Source: Gemmatimonadaceae bacterium (lineage in GTDB: Bacteria > Gemmatimonadota > Gemmatimonadetes > Gemmatimonadales > Gemmatimonadaceae). From it: a stretch of 64,000 bases of DNA. The DNA lies in the NCBI GenBank assembly GCA_036273715.1, contig DASUHB010000066.1, forward strand, positions 62,001 through 126,000, given 5' to 3'. Both the position numbers and the translations under genes were made by a program. Shown one piece after another: positions 44,576-54,061 of the stretch. Position 1 is the stretch's first letter. Every line of letters starts with the position of its first letter. The notes under the pieces were generated by a model. That model was given only the letters and a program-made list of their open reading frames with translations. It searched no databases and was not told the origin of the DNA.

Positions 44576-46059
44576 CGCTGGGTCCCTCCCGTCGTCTCAT
44601 CCGGCACGAAGCCTAACTCGAAGTCGCTGCGCCACTGCGCCTTTGGATCGCTCCGGTCGTAGAGCAGCGCGCCATCGATCCACACTTTTTCCGTGTGCGT
44701 GTACACGCTGAATGGATCGCCCGACCACAGCACGACGTCGGCGTCCTTGCCCGTCTCGATCGACCCGATCTTGCTGTCGAGATCGAGCGCCCACGCGGGA
44801 TTGATGGTCATCCATTTCACTGCGTCTTCTTCCGTGATGTTGAGACCGATCGCGCGCCCCGCCGCCATCGCCTTCGCCACTTCCTGGTTCAACCGCTGCG
44901 AGCCCGACGGATCATCGGAGTGGATCATCACCTTGACGCCCGCCTTCCACAGTAGCGCCATGTTGGCGCGCACCGCATCCAGCGCTTCCATCTTGAAGTC
45001 GCCCCAGTCAGCCCACACCGCGGCGCCGATGCCTTCCTTCGCCAGGAGGTCGGCGATCTTGTACGCTTCGACCCCGTGATGGAACGCGCGAACTTTGTAG
45101 CCGAACTCGTGCGACATGTCGATGACTTGCGCCATCTCGTCCGCACGGTAGCAGTGCATTTGCGGAAGAATGTTGCCGCGCAGGACTTCGGCGAGCGTCT
45201 CGAGTCCCAGGTCGCGCGTCGGCGGCTCGCCCTTGCGGGTCTTGAGCCACGCGTCCCACTTGCGGCGATACGCTTCCGCCTTGATCCACTCGGCGCGATA
45301 GCCGGCCATGTTGCCCATGCGCGTTTGCGGCCCGCCGCGATTGCCGTACACGCGCTTGGGGTTTTCGCCGCACGCCATTTTTAGGCCGTACTTGGCGCCG
45401 GGGAACTTCATGCCCTGAACCGTGCGCGCCGGCACGACTTTGAGGATCGCGCTGCGTCCGCCAAAGAGGTTGCCCGATCCGGGCAGCACCTGGAGCGTCG
45501 TCACACCGCCGGCGAGGTTGCGCGGAAACTGTGGATCCTGGGGCCAGATCGAATGCTCCGCCCACACGTACGGGGTGACCGGGTTCACGAGCTCGTTGCC
45601 ATCGCTGTTGGACTCGACCGCCGGCGCAGGATAGACACCCAGGTGCGAGTGCACGTCGATGATGCCGGGCGTGACGAACTTGCCCGCGCCGTCGATCACT
45701 ACGGGCGCTTCGCCGCCTTCGGCCTGCTTGATCGCGGGATCGTCGGCGCCCTTGCCCACGGCGGCGATCTTGTTGTCCTTCATGAGCAGCGCGCCGTTCA
45801 CGATGCGCGGCCCGACGGCGGTGAAAATGGTGACGTTCTCGATGAGCGTCGGCTTGGACGGGAACGGTTTGTACGTGCTCGGATACGGATCTGCGTTAGG
45901 CACCGAGAGGGCGCCGGGCCCGTAGGTCGCTGCCGGCGTCGAGTCACTCGAACCGGCAGTCGTCGGAGCGGCGCGGGCCGGGGTGGGCGCTTGCGTGGCG
46001 GGCGCTTGCTTCGCGCATCCAGCCACGGTGATCGCAAGCGCGAGAGCGAGCATGCGCAT
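44572..46059 (-). CDS. Lipoprotein amidohydrolase with intact metal site
   Basis: The 495-aa protein starts MRMLALALAITVAGCAKQ with a lipobox (VAGC), so it is likely a lipoprotein; GGAGG precedes the ATG. It has the amidohydrolase motif FVTPGIIDVHSHLG (HxH), later histidines in LPQMHCYRADEM and RAFHHGVEAYK and the Asp of MIHSDDPSG. Family members hydrolyse cyclic amides, peptides or related bonds. The next gene is a paralogue without the HxH motif. Substrate unknown; export suggests peptide or amide scavenging (inference). Confidence 0.82.
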   Translation of the reverse strand: MRMLALALAITVAGCAKQAPATQAPTPARAAPTTAGSSDSTPAATYGPGALSVPNADPYPSTYKPFPSKPTLIENVTIFTAVGPRIVNGALLMKDNKIAAVGKGADDPAIKQAEGGEAPVVIDGAGKFVTPGIIDVHSHLGVYPAPAVESNSDGNELVNPVTPYVWAEHSIWPQDPQFPRNLAGGVTTLQVLPGSGNLFGGRSAILKVVPARTVQGMKFPGAKYGLKMACGENPKRVYGNRGGPQTRMGNMAGYRAEWIKAEAYRRKWDAWLKTRKGEPPTRDLGLETLAEVLRGNILPQMHCYRADEMAQVIDMSHEFGYKVRAFHHGVEAYKIADLLAKEGIGAAVWADWGDFKMEALDAVRANMALLWKAGVKVMIHSDDPSGSQRLNQEVAKAMAAGRAIGLNITEEDAVKWMTINPAWALDLDSKIGSIETGKDADVVLWSGDPFSVYTHTEKVWIDGALLYDRSDPKAQWRSDFELGFVPDETTGGTQR

Positions 46060-46141
46060 TGCTTCGCGTGACCTCCATCCTGTGAGGGGTGGTGCGTTGT
46101 CGGGGGCGGAAGCTATGGGGCGACGCACAAGGTCGCCAGGG

Positions 46142-47023
46142 TCACCGCGCGGGCAACAACCGCTGCGCGTTCGTTTCCAGCGCCGCGCGCTTGACCCGCT
46201 CTGCCAACGGCAACGCCAGAAACTGGTCGACGTTCTTCTTCATGCTCTCCACGCCGGGACTCGGCCAATCCGTCCCCCAGAGCAGCTGGGACCCGAGCTC
46301 CTCGATCCGCGGGAAATACTCGAGCAACGAACGCGGCGGAATGCCCGACAGGTCGAGCCACACGTGCTTGTGCCGGCGCAGAATGAAGAACGCCTCCTTC
46401 ATGTACAGCGGCCGGCCGCCGTGCGCCATGATCAATCGCAGATCCGGAAAATCGATCGCCACATCGTCGAGCTCCATCGGGTTCCCGTACTTGCTGCGCG
46501 CGCCCGGGAAGATGCTCGTGCCCGTGTGCACCAGCACCGGCAGCCCGCGATCTTCACACGTCTTGTAAATGGTCGCGAGCGCATCGAGCCCGCGCGTGTA
46601 ATCGTTGGCCGCGAACGCCTGGTGCGGCGGGTGCAGCTTGAGCACGCGCGTGCCTAACTCGAGCAGCCGGGCCACGCCGCCGGCGGCGTCGCGGGTGGTG
46701 ACGGGATCCACGCCGCCGTACGGCAGCAGCCGCGACGGATCGGCCTGCGCGTAGCGTGCGGCGAAGTCATTCGTGTCGTCGCCGAATCCCATGATGTTGG
46801 GACTCGGATAATTCACCATGCCCACCCGCTGGATGCCCTGCTCGTCCATGATCGAGAGCAGCAACCGCGGATCATCCATCAAGGCGAGCAGAAACTCGAA
46901 GTGCTGCTCCTTCCCGCGCCGCATCGTCTCCATTACCGCCGGCTTGAGCTGCCGCCACGGCTGGATGTGGATGTGGAAATCGGTGACGACGTACCGCTGG
47001 TCGGTCGCGGCGGCGCCGCTCAT
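46142..47023 (-). CDS. Amidohydrolase (ACMSD/Amidohydro_2 family)
   Basis: The 293-aa protein has the TIM-barrel hydrolase pattern: VTDFHIHIQPW (HxH), RVLKLHPPHQAF, VLVHTGTS, LRLIMAHGGRPLYMKEAFF and LLWGTDWPSPG with the metal-binding Asp. Similar proteins are decarboxylases or hydrolases of ring-derived acids. It is the last gene of the catabolic cluster and overlaps the hydratase gene by 4 nt, so it may act on a pathway intermediate (inference). Confidence 0.8.
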   Translation of the reverse strand: MSGAAATDQRYVVTDFHIHIQPWRQLKPAVMETMRRGKEQHFEFLLALMDDPRLLLSIMDEQGIQRVGMVNYPSPNIMGFGDDTNDFAARYAQADPSRLLPYGGVDPVTTRDAAGGVARLLELGTRVLKLHPPHQAFAANDYTRGLDALATIYKTCEDRGLPVLVHTGTSIFPGARSKYGNPMELDDVAIDFPDLRLIMAHGGRPLYMKEAFFILRRHKHVWLDLSGIPPRSLLEYFPRIEELGSQLLWGTDWPSPGVESMKKNVDQFLALPLAERVKRAALETNAQRLLPAR

Positions 47024-47802
47024 TTCCCGGTGAACTGCGCGGCGCGCTTCTCCAGAAACGCGCGCACACCTTCGGCGCGGTCGTCGCTCGCGAAGCACAG
47101 CTGGAACAGCGCGGTCTCGAGCTTGAGCCCATCGTCCAACGGAAGATTGAGCGCGGCACGTGTGGCTTCCTTTGCCGCCGCCACGGCCACGGGACTTTTG
47201 GCCGCGATGGTCTCGGCGAGCGCCAGCGCGCGGTCGAGCAGGGCACTGGGGTCGAGCACTTCGTTCACCAAGCCTAACCGGAGCGCCTCGTCGGCGCCGA
47301 TCATCTCGCCGGTCAGAATCATCTTGAGCGCCGCGCCTAACCCGACGATGCGCGGCAGGCGTTGGGTGCCGCCGCCGCCGGGAATGATGCCCAGATTCAC
47401 CTCGGGCTGCCCGAACCGCGCCGACGCACTCGCGATGCGAATGTCGCAGGAGAGCGCGAGCTCCATGCCGCCGCCCAGGCAGTAGCCGTTGACGGCGGCG
47501 ATCACCGGCGTGGGGCAGCGCTCGATCGCGTCGAAGATCGTCGGGCCCTTCATGACACGCCATTGCTCGACCGTCGTGCGCTCTTCGAATTCGCTGATGT
47601 CGGCGCCGGCCACGAAAGCCTTGTCGCCCGCGCCCGTCACGACGATCGCGCGCACCGCGTCGTTCGCCCGCGCCGCCGCGATCGCGTCGAGAAACTCGGA
47701 CCGCACCTGGCGGTCGAGCGCGTTGCGCTTTTCCGGGCGGTTGATCGTGATCAGCATTGCCCGCCCGCGCACTTCGTGTATCACCACGCCGCCGTCGCTC
47801 AT
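47020..47802 (-). CDS. paaF: Enoyl-CoA hydratase (two-Glu crotonase)
   Basis: The 260-aa protein has both catalytic glutamates (CLGGGMELALSCDIRIAS and FGQPEVNLGIIPGGGGTQRL), the oxyanion-hole FVAGADISEF and the C-terminal ECH motif. It hydrates 2-enoyl-CoA, the PaaF/FadB-type step before the hydroxyacyl-CoA dehydrogenase encoded just upstream. ATG at 47802 chosen for the ATGA overlap with that gene; a GTG 15 nt earlier is possible. The gene symbol is by pathway analogy. Confidence 0.85.
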   Translation of the reverse strand: MSDGGVVIHEVRGRAMLITINRPEKRNALDRQVRSEFLDAIAAARANDAVRAIVVTGAGDKAFVAGADISEFEERTTVEQWRVMKGPTIFDAIERCPTPVIAAVNGYCLGGGMELALSCDIRIASASARFGQPEVNLGIIPGGGGTQRLPRIVGLGAALKMILTGEMIGADEALRLGLVNEVLDPSALLDRALALAETIAAKSPVAVAAAKEATRAALNLPLDDGLKLETALFQLCFASDDRAEGVRAFLEKRAAQFTGK

Positions 47803-48656
47803 CCCGTCGTCTCCCACGTGTAGAACCCCTGGCCCGTCTTTTTGCCTAACTCGCCGCGCGCCACCTTGTCGCGCAAGAGCGCCGGCGGCCGATACGTGTC
47901 ATCGCGCAGCGTCTCGTACAGGTGCTCGGCGATCGCCAGCCGCACGTCGAGTCCCACGATGTCCGTCAGGCGGAGCGGACCCATGGGATGATTGTAGCCC
48001 AGCTCCATGGCCCGGTCGATGTCGGCGGCCGAGGCGACGCCCTGCTCGAGCATGCGGATCGCTTCGAGCCCCAGGACGACGCCCAACCGGCTGGTCGCGA
48101 ACCCCGGTGTGTCGCGAACGACGATCGCCTCCTTGCCGAGGAGCGATGCGAACGCGCGCGCCCGCGCCACCGCGTCCGCGCTCGTCGCGTGGCCGCTGAC
48201 GATCTCGAGCAGCTTCATCACCGGCACCGGATTGAAGAAGTGCATGCCCAACGCGCGCTCCGGATGGCGGAGCGGGCCGGCGATCGCCGAGATCGACAGC
48301 GACGATGTATTGCTGGCCAGCAGCGTGTCGTCCGCGACGACGCGCTCCAGCCGCGCGAACAGCTCCTGCTTGAGCACGATGCGTTCGGGGATGGCCTCGA
48401 TGACGATGGTTGCGTCGGCGGCGCATTCCTCGGGCGTCGGCGCGGTCGCGAGCCGCACCAGGGCCGCGTCCCGCTCGGCGGCCGTGCACTTGCCCTTGTC
48501 GATCGCCTTGTCGAAGGCCCGGCCGATCGCCTGGACGGCGCGCGCCAGCTCTTCGGCGCTGACGTCTGTTAGGCATACGCGGCAGCCGGCGAGCGCGGCC
48601 ACGTAGGCAATGCCGTGGCCCATCGTGCCCGCGCCGATGACGGCAACGACCGGCAT
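47799..48656 (-). CDS. paaH: 3-hydroxyacyl-CoA dehydrogenase
   Basis: The 285-aa protein has the NAD-binding N-terminus (VVAVIGAGTMGHGIAYVAALAG), the SNTSSLSI block, catalytic His in MHFFNPVPVMKLLEIV and the C-terminal NHPMGPLRLTDIVGLD. It matches short 3-hydroxybutyryl-/adipyl-CoA dehydrogenases. In phenylacetate and benzoate pathways this step (PaaH) oxidises 3-hydroxyadipyl-CoA; its neighbours favour that role, but a butyrate-type role cannot be excluded. Confidence 0.87.
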   Translation of the reverse strand: MPVVAVIGAGTMGHGIAYVAALAGCRVCLTDVSAEELARAVQAIGRAFDKAIDKGKCTAAERDAALVRLATAPTPEECAADATIVIEAIPERIVLKQELFARLERVVADDTLLASNTSSLSISAIAGPLRHPERALGMHFFNPVPVMKLLEIVSGHATSADAVARARAFASLLGKEAIVVRDTPGFATSRLGVVLGLEAIRMLEQGVASAADIDRAMELGYNHPMGPLRLTDIVGLDVRLAIAEHLYETLRDDTYRPPALLRDKVARGELGKKTGQGFYTWETTG

Positions 48657-48664
48657 GGTGCGCG

Positions 48665-49429
48665 TCACGACGACAGCGCCGCCGGCCGCAGGACCTGCTG
48701 CAGGAGGGGAAGATGATCCGTACACAGGCCGTCCACGCCTAACGCAGCCAGCGCGGCCGCCGGCTCGGTCCGGTTCACCGTCCAGGCGATCACGCGCCCG
48801 CCGGCGCCGTGCACCGCCGCCACCAGCCCGGCATCGATGAGATCCCACCGCGGCCACGCGTCGAGCGCGTCGGCGGCACGCATCGCCGCCGGTACGTCGC
48901 CCAGCGCACGGTCGAACAGGATCCCCCCGCGAATCTCCGGCGCGATCGCATGGGCCCGCCGCACCGCCTCGTGGTCGAAGCTGTGCACCGCGCATCGGCC
49001 CGGGGAAGGCGATTTCCGTATCGCGTCGACCGCGGCCGCTTCCACGCCCGCGCCTTTGAGCTCGATGAACACGTCGGCGCGCCCGCGCACCGCCGCCAAC
49101 ACTTCGGCAAGCGTCGGGATGAGCGCCATGCCGCGCACCGAAAAGCCCTGCAGCTCATCGAACGTCAGCGCATCGATGCGCTTTCCCGTTAGGCGGCCGC
49201 TCGGCGCCGCCGCGCGGGGCACCTCGTCGTGGTGGACCACCACCACGCCGTCTTTCGTGGCGTGCACATCGAGCTCGATGCCGTCCGCGCCCAGCTCGAG
49301 CGCGCGCATGAACGACGGCAGCGTGTTCTCCGGCCGCTCCCGCGGCGCGCCGCGGTGCCCGATGAGCAGGGGACCCGGCCGGCGCGCCGGCCCCGCGCCC
49401 GGCCCCAGTTCACTTGCGTTAGTCGTCAC
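48665..49429 (-). CDS. Glycerophosphodiester phosphodiesterase
   Basis: The 254-aa protein shows the GDPD motif LIGHRGAPRERPENTLPSF followed by GADGIELDVHATKDGVVVVHHDE, with the Glu/Asp metal ligands and His pair, and the closing TVNRTEPAAALAALGVDGLCTDHL. It splits glycerophosphodiesters to alcohol and glycerol-3-phosphate. No signal peptide, so cytosolic. GTG start overlapping the oxygenase stop by 11 nt, and 8 nt before the dehydrogenase gene; its place in a CoA-thioester catabolic cluster is unexplained. Confidence 0.88.
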   Translation of the reverse strand: MTTNASELGPGAGPARRPGPLLIGHRGAPRERPENTLPSFMRALELGADGIELDVHATKDGVVVVHHDEVPRAAAPSGRLTGKRIDALTFDELQGFSVRGMALIPTLAEVLAAVRGRADVFIELKGAGVEAAAVDAIRKSPSPGRCAVHSFDHEAVRRAHAIAPEIRGGILFDRALGDVPAAMRAADALDAWPRWDLIDAGLVAAVHGAGGRVIAWTVNRTEPAAALAALGVDGLCTDHLPLLQQVLRPAALSS

Positions 49430-50534
49430 TCTTCTTGGGCTGGATCCAGTCGTTCTCCTTGAAGATCGAGCGCAACAGCTCGCGGTCCGCCGCCGTCGGC
49501 ATCACCGATTCCACATACGCCTTGTAACCCTCGCGCGGAATCGGCTCCCCGTCCAGGTTGAACGTCTGCCCTTTGTACTGGCCGATGCGCCGGTTGAACT
49601 TGATGCTCGGCACCTTGAGCTTGGGCTGATGTTCCGGCACGTGCAGGTTCAGCCGGTCGATCAACCCCTGGACCTCCTGCCGGTACAACTCGCGTGCGTA
49701 CTCGTTGAGACGCGCCGGGTCCGGCGACTGCGGGTTCGTCCGCTCGTCGAACCGCCCCTTGAGCCCCCACGTGTACGCCCACTGCGCCGACGACGATCCA
49801 TCGGTGCCGAACAGGTCGAACGCCGTCGATACCCACTTGTTGAAGTAGCGCTGCATGACGTCGGTCGGAATGCGCCCCGCCTTGATGATGCGCAGGAGGC
49901 CGTTGTTGCCCGTGCCTAAATGGAACGACTCCTCGCGCAACATCGGCTTCATCGATCGCGACAGCGGCGCGAACGCCGACGTCGACATCATCTGGAGCTG
50001 GTACTTGCCGTCGCGATCGATGAACTCGGTGTAGGCGAAGAAGTCGAGCCAGTTCTCGACGCTCTCGTTGAACGAGCCTAACAGGCGCTCGTGCTCGTCG
50101 GCGCGGCGCTGGAGCAGCTTTTCGGCTTCGCGCTTGCCCTCATCCCCGAAGTGCGACACGAGCAGATACGACATCTGCCATCCGTGCCGCATCTCCTCCG
50201 CCATCACCCGATAGATCGCGAGCAAATCGTAGTCGCTCGGCGCGTGCTCGAGCAGCGCGCGCTGCTGCTCCACCGACGCGAACTCGGTGTCGCCCTGAAA
50301 GATGATGAGCGTCTGCAGCGCGTCGCGGATGCGCTGATCCGGGATGTGCATCACGGTGGGCCACTTGTGATTGCCGCGGTAGTGGCCGAACTCGATCTCC
50401 GGCACGTCCAGATCGCCGAGCTTCACGTCGAACTTGTAATCCTTGAGCTCCCTGGCCTCGAGACCGATGTCGTCCTGCCAGACCTTGAACAGGTCCACCC
50501 AGTCGTCGAAGTTCGTGATTTTCGTCAACGCCAT
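49419..50534 (-). CDS. BoxB/PaaA-like di-iron CoA-ester oxygenase
   Basis: The 371-aa protein belongs to the phenylacetyl-/benzoyl-CoA epoxidase group. A full set of di-iron ligands can be read: Glu84 (GDTEFAS), Glu114 and His117 (EEMRH), Glu170 (YTEF), Glu202 and His205 (EESFH), with spacings typical of the four-helix bundle. The segment GAFNE-like LLGSFNESVENWLDFF, FNRRIGQYKG and LFGTDGSSSAQ.. resemble BoxB, which epoxidises benzoyl-CoA, but it is about 100 residues shorter than the roughly 470-aa BoxB. No reductase (BoxA/PaaE) or PaaBCD is in the window. GAGGAG precedes the ATG. The substrate is inferred only from neighbours. Confidence 0.78.
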   Translation of the reverse strand: MALTKITNFDDWVDLFKVWQDDIGLEARELKDYKFDVKLGDLDVPEIEFGHYRGNHKWPTVMHIPDQRIRDALQTLIIFQGDTEFASVEQQRALLEHAPSDYDLLAIYRVMAEEMRHGWQMSYLLVSHFGDEGKREAEKLLQRRADEHERLLGSFNESVENWLDFFAYTEFIDRDGKYQLQMMSTSAFAPLSRSMKPMLREESFHLGTGNNGLLRIIKAGRIPTDVMQRYFNKWVSTAFDLFGTDGSSSAQWAYTWGLKGRFDERTNPQSPDPARLNEYARELYRQEVQGLIDRLNLHVPEHQPKLKVPSIKFNRRIGQYKGQTFNLDGEPIPREGYKAYVESVMPTAADRELLRSIFKENDWIQPKKSDD

Positions 50535-50562
50535 GATGTGGTGCTCCTCTGGTGAACTGCCT

Positions 50563-50588
50563 CCGGCCCCTACGCCTACCGGGGCCGG
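50563..50588 (-). terminator. GC-rich hairpin between paaG-like gene and oxygenase gene
   Basis: CCGGCCCC (50563-50570) and GGGGCCGG (50581-50588) form a perfect 8-bp stem around a 10-nt loop within the only sizable gap (58 nt) of the operon. No T run; it may attenuate transcription or protect a processed end. Confidence 0.4.
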
Positions 50589-50592
50589 CGTG

Positions 50593-51393
50593 TCAACGGG
50601 CCGCCGACTGACCGAACGCCGGCCGCCGCTTCTCCAGGAACGCCGTGATGCCTTCCACCGCATCGCCGCTCCGGAAGCACCGGAGCTGCGCGTCCAGCTC
50701 ATAGTCGAGCATCTCGGGCAGCGACCGCTCGAGCGACGCGTACACCGCGCGCTTGGCCATCGCGATGGCCAGGGGCGGCTTGGCGGCGAGCGCCGCCGCC
50801 AGCGCACGCGTCTCGGTGCCTAACGCATCGTGCGGCACCACGCGGTTGAACAGCCCGAGGCGCAGCCCTTCGGCCGCGTCGACCATCTCGGCCAGCCAGA
50901 ACAACTCGAGCGCTTTCGCGGGACCGACCAGTCGCGGCAGGAAGTACGTGCCGCCCCAATCGGGATGCAGGCCGATGCGGTTGAACGTTTGGCCTAACGA
51001 AGCGCGGTCGCTGGCGATGCGGAGGTCGCAGGCCAGGGCGAGGTTGGCGCCGCCGCCCGCCGCCGGACCGTTGATGCTGCCGATCACCGGTTTGGCCGAC
51101 GCCCGCATCGTCAGGACCACGCGCCGGCCGGCTTCGACCAGTGCCGCCATCGCCGCTTCGTCGCGTGCGGCGATGAGCTCGGACATGTAGCCGATGTCGG
51201 CGCCGGCGCAGAACGCACGCCCCGCGCCGGTGAGCACGATCACGCGCACGGCGTCGTCGTCCTCCAGCTCGTCCAACGCATCAGCCACTTCCCGGCGCAT
51301 CGTCCCGGCAAACGCATTCAGTTTGTCGGGGCGGTTGAGGATCAGCGTCCCGATGCCATCCTCGCGCTCGACGCGAATGTGCTCGTAGCTCAT
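50593..51393 (-). CDS. paaG: Enoyl-CoA isomerase/hydratase, PaaG-like
   Basis: The 266-aa crotonase lacks both hydratase glutamates ([31 protein letters not shown]) but keeps the Asp in the LHPDWGG loop. That pattern, with the AGGGANLAL and GLxPDxGGTxxLPR strings, is characteristic of PaaG, the isomerase that converts the ring epoxide of phenylacetyl-CoA to the oxepin and shifts double bonds. ATG overlaps the thiolase stop by 4 nt. It lies directly before the oxygenase gene, as expected for an epoxide-processing partner. Confidence 0.8.
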   Translation of the reverse strand: MSYEHIRVEREDGIGTLILNRPDKLNAFAGTMRREVADALDELEDDDAVRVIVLTGAGRAFCAGADIGYMSELIAARDEAAMAALVEAGRRVVLTMRASAKPVIGSINGPAAGGGANLALACDLRIASDRASLGQTFNRIGLHPDWGGTYFLPRLVGPAKALELFWLAEMVDAAEGLRLGLFNRVVPHDALGTETRALAAALAAKPPLAIAMAKRAVYASLERSLPEMLDYELDAQLRCFRSGDAVEGITAFLEKRRPAFGQSAAR

Positions 51394-52592
51394 CGCACGC
51401 GCTCCACGACCATCGCGATCCCCTGGCCGACGCCGATGCACATCGTCGCCAGCCCGCGCGCCGCCTCCCGCCGCCGCATCTCGTGCACCAGCGTCGTCAG
51501 CACCCGGGCGCCCGACGCGCCTAACGGATGACCCAACGCAATCGCGCCGCCGTTCACGTTCGTGCGCGCGGGGTCGCATCCAAGCTCACGCATGCACGCC
51601 ACCGACTGCGACGCGAACGCTTCGTTGAGCTCGACCAGATCGATGTCCGACATCCGCAGGCCCGCTCGCGCCAGCGCCTTGCGCGTCGCCGGCACCGGAC
51701 CTAACCCCATCACCTCGGGCGATACCCCGGCCACCGCCGACGCGACGATCCGCGCCATCGGCTGAAGCCCGGCGCGCTGCGCCGCCGGCTCCGACATGAC
51801 GACGAGCGCGCTCGCGCCATCGTTGATCCCGCTCGACGACCCCGCGGTGACGGTGCCGTTCTGTTTCACGAACGCCGGCTTCATGGCCGCGAGACTCTGC
51901 ATCGTCACGTCGGGACGCGGATGTTCGTCGCGGGACACGACGGTCGCGTCACCGCGGCGTCCCGGCGCCGTCACCGGCACGATCTCCTCATCGAAGCGCC
52001 CATCGGCCATCGCGCACGCCGCTCGCCGCTGGCTCTCGACCGCGAACGCATCCTGTTCCTCGCGCGACACGCCGCAGCGCTTCGCCACTTCCTCTGCCGT
52101 CTCGCCTAACGAAATCGTCCACTCGCGCGGCATCTTCGGATTCGTGAACCGCCAGCCGACCGTCGTGTCCGCCGCGACCGGAGCGGAGCGGGGAAATCCT
52201 TCCTCCGGCTTGAGCATGACCCAGGGCGAGCGCGACATGCTCTCGACCCCGCCCGCGACGAACACGTCGCCTTCACCGGCGCGAATCGCCTGCGCCGCGC
52301 TCGCCACCGCCTGCAGGCCGGAACCGCACAAGCGGTTGACCGTCTGCCCCGGAATCTCCACCGGCAACCCCGCCAGTAGCGATGCCATGCGCGCCACATT
52401 CCGGTTGTCCTCGCCGGCCTGGTTCGCGCAGCCCAGAATGACGTCGTCGATGCTCGACGGCGCGATGCCGGTGCGTTCGACGAGCGCGCGAATCACGCCC
52501 GCCGCCAGATCGTCCGGCCTGACGCGTGCGAGCGCGCCGCCATGACGGCCGATCGGCGTCCGGAGCGCGGCGACGATCACCGGAGCACTCAC
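51390..52592 (-). CDS. paaJ: Acetyl-CoA acyltransferase (thiolase)
   Basis: The 400-aa thiolase has the acyl-enzyme Cys in [16 protein letters not shown], the His in [16 protein letters not shown] and the second Cys in [12 protein letters not shown]. It matches the 3-oxoadipyl-CoA/acetyl-CoA thiolase group (PaaJ/PcaF). It would perform the last step, releasing acetyl-CoA and succinyl-CoA or an equivalent. GTG start overlapping the aldehyde dehydrogenase stop by 4 nt. Confidence 0.87.
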   Translation of the reverse strand: MSAPVIVAALRTPIGRHGGALARVRPDDLAAGVIRALVERTGIAPSSIDDVILGCANQAGEDNRNVARMASLLAGLPVEIPGQTVNRLCGSGLQAVASAAQAIRAGEGDVFVAGGVESMSRSPWVMLKPEEGFPRSAPVAADTTVGWRFTNPKMPREWTISLGETAEEVAKRCGVSREEQDAFAVESQRRAACAMADGRFDEEIVPVTAPGRRGDATVVSRDEHPRPDVTMQSLAAMKPAFVKQNGTVTAGSSSGINDGASALVVMSEPAAQRAGLQPMARIVASAVAGVSPEVMGLGPVPATRKALARAGLRMSDIDLVELNEAFASQSVACMRELGCDPARTNVNGGAIALGHPLGASGARVLTTLVHEMRRREAARGLATMCIGVGQGIAMVVERVR

Positions 52593-54052
52593 GAGAGATC
52601 CACCCACACCGACTTCACCTGCGTGTATCCGTCGAGCGCGTACGATCCCAGCTCCCGTCCGAATCCCGACTGCTTGTAGCCGCCGAACGGCGAGCCGGCG
52701 TCGTACATGTTGTACGTGTTCACCCACACCGTGCCCGCGCGCACCGCCCGCGCCGTGCGCAGCGCCTTCTTGATGTCGCGCGTCCAGATGCCGGCGGCGA
52801 GGCCGTAGATCGTGTCGTTGGCTAACGGAATCGCGCCATCCATTCCGCCCCGGAACGTCATCATCGCCAGCACCGGGCCGAAGATCTCTTCCCGCGCGAT
52901 GGTCATGCCGGGATCCACGTCGCCGAAGATCGTCGGCGCAACGAAATAGCCTTTCCCGTTCACCGGCACCCGCTCGCCGCCCGTGAGCAGCGTCGCGCCT
53001 TCCTTGCGGCCGCTCTCGATGTAGCCGAGGACGCGCTCCATCTGGGCCCTGGAGACGATTGCGCCTAACCGGGTCTTGGGGTTGAGCGGATCGCCGGCCA
53101 CCATTTTCCTGGCGCGCTCGAGCATCTTGCCGCGCAGCGCGTCCTCGATCTCGGCTTCCACGAGCAGGCGCGAGCCCGCGGCGCAGACCTCTCCCTTGCC
53201 GTAGAAAATACCGGTGAGCGCGCCGCGCGCCGCCGCATCCAGATCGGCATCGGCGTACACGATGTTCGGCGACTTCCCGCCCAACTCCATCGACATCTTC
53301 TTCACCGTGCCGGCCGCAGCGCGCATGATCTCCTTGCCCACCTCGGTCGAGCCCGTGAACGCGATCTTGTCCACGCCCTCGTGCTGTACCAACGCCATGC
53401 CGGCCACGCGACCCGGCCCCGGCACGCAGTTGAACGCGCCCGCCGGGAACCCGGCCTCGAGCGCCAGCTCGGCCATGCGCAGCGCGGTGAACGGCGTCTC
53501 CTCCGACGGCTTGAGCACGATCGTGTTCCCGCACGCGAGCGCCGGCCCGATCTTCCACGCCGCGAGCGACATCGGGAAGTTCCACGGCACGATGGCGCCG
53601 ATCACGCCTAACGGCTCGCGCAGCGTGTAATTGAGGAACGGCCCGTCCACGGGGATCGTCTCCCCATACACCTTGTCCGCCCACCCGCCGTAATACATGA
53701 ACGTCTCGGCTGTTAGGCGAAGATCGATCGCGCTTTCGAAGATGGGTTTCCCGTTGTTGAGCGTCTCGAGGCGCGCCAGCTCGTCCTTGTGGGCCAGACA
53801 GAGCTCGCCTAACCGATACAGCATCTGCCCGCGCCCCCGCGCCGACAGGCTGCGCCAGGCGTCGCTCTCGAACGTGCGCCGCGCCGACTCCACCGCGCGA
53901 TGCACGTCGTCCACGCCGGCCTCGGCGACGTGCGCAATCGTCGCTTCCGTCGCCGGGTTCACCACCCCGAACGATTTGCCCGAGGATGCCTCCACCGGCT
54001 CACCGTGAATGATGAGCCGCGTGGGGAACCGCTCCGTTTCCACTGCCGTCAT
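52589..54052 (-). CDS. NAD(P)-dependent aldehyde dehydrogenase
   Basis: The 487-aa protein has the ALDH features [44 protein letters not shown], the Glu of [12 protein letters not shown] and the catalytic Cys in [11 protein letters not shown], and EEIFGPVLA. In the box pathway a stand-alone ALDH (BoxD) oxidises the ring-cleaved semialdehyde; in paa pathways it is the PaaZ fusion with a MaoC hydratase. Here there is no MaoC domain. Its exact substrate is unknown; position suggests a ring-cleavage semialdehyde. Confidence 0.85.
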   Translation of the reverse strand: MTAVETERFPTRLIIHGEPVEASSGKSFGVVNPATEATIAHVAEAGVDDVHRAVESARRTFESDAWRSLSARGRGQMLYRLGELCLAHKDELARLETLNNGKPIFESAIDLRLTAETFMYYGGWADKVYGETIPVDGPFLNYTLREPLGVIGAIVPWNFPMSLAAWKIGPALACGNTIVLKPSEETPFTALRMAELALEAGFPAGAFNCVPGPGRVAGMALVQHEGVDKIAFTGSTEVGKEIMRAAAGTVKKMSMELGGKSPNIVYADADLDAAARGALTGIFYGKGEVCAAGSRLLVEAEIEDALRGKMLERARKMVAGDPLNPKTRLGAIVSRAQMERVLGYIESGRKEGATLLTGGERVPVNGKGYFVAPTIFGDVDPGMTIAREEIFGPVLAMMTFRGGMDGAIPLANDTIYGLAAGIWTRDIKKALRTARAVRAGTVWVNTYNMYDAGSPFGGYKQSGFGRELGSYALDGYTQVKSVWVDLS

Positions 54053-54061
54053 CGCCGGCGC

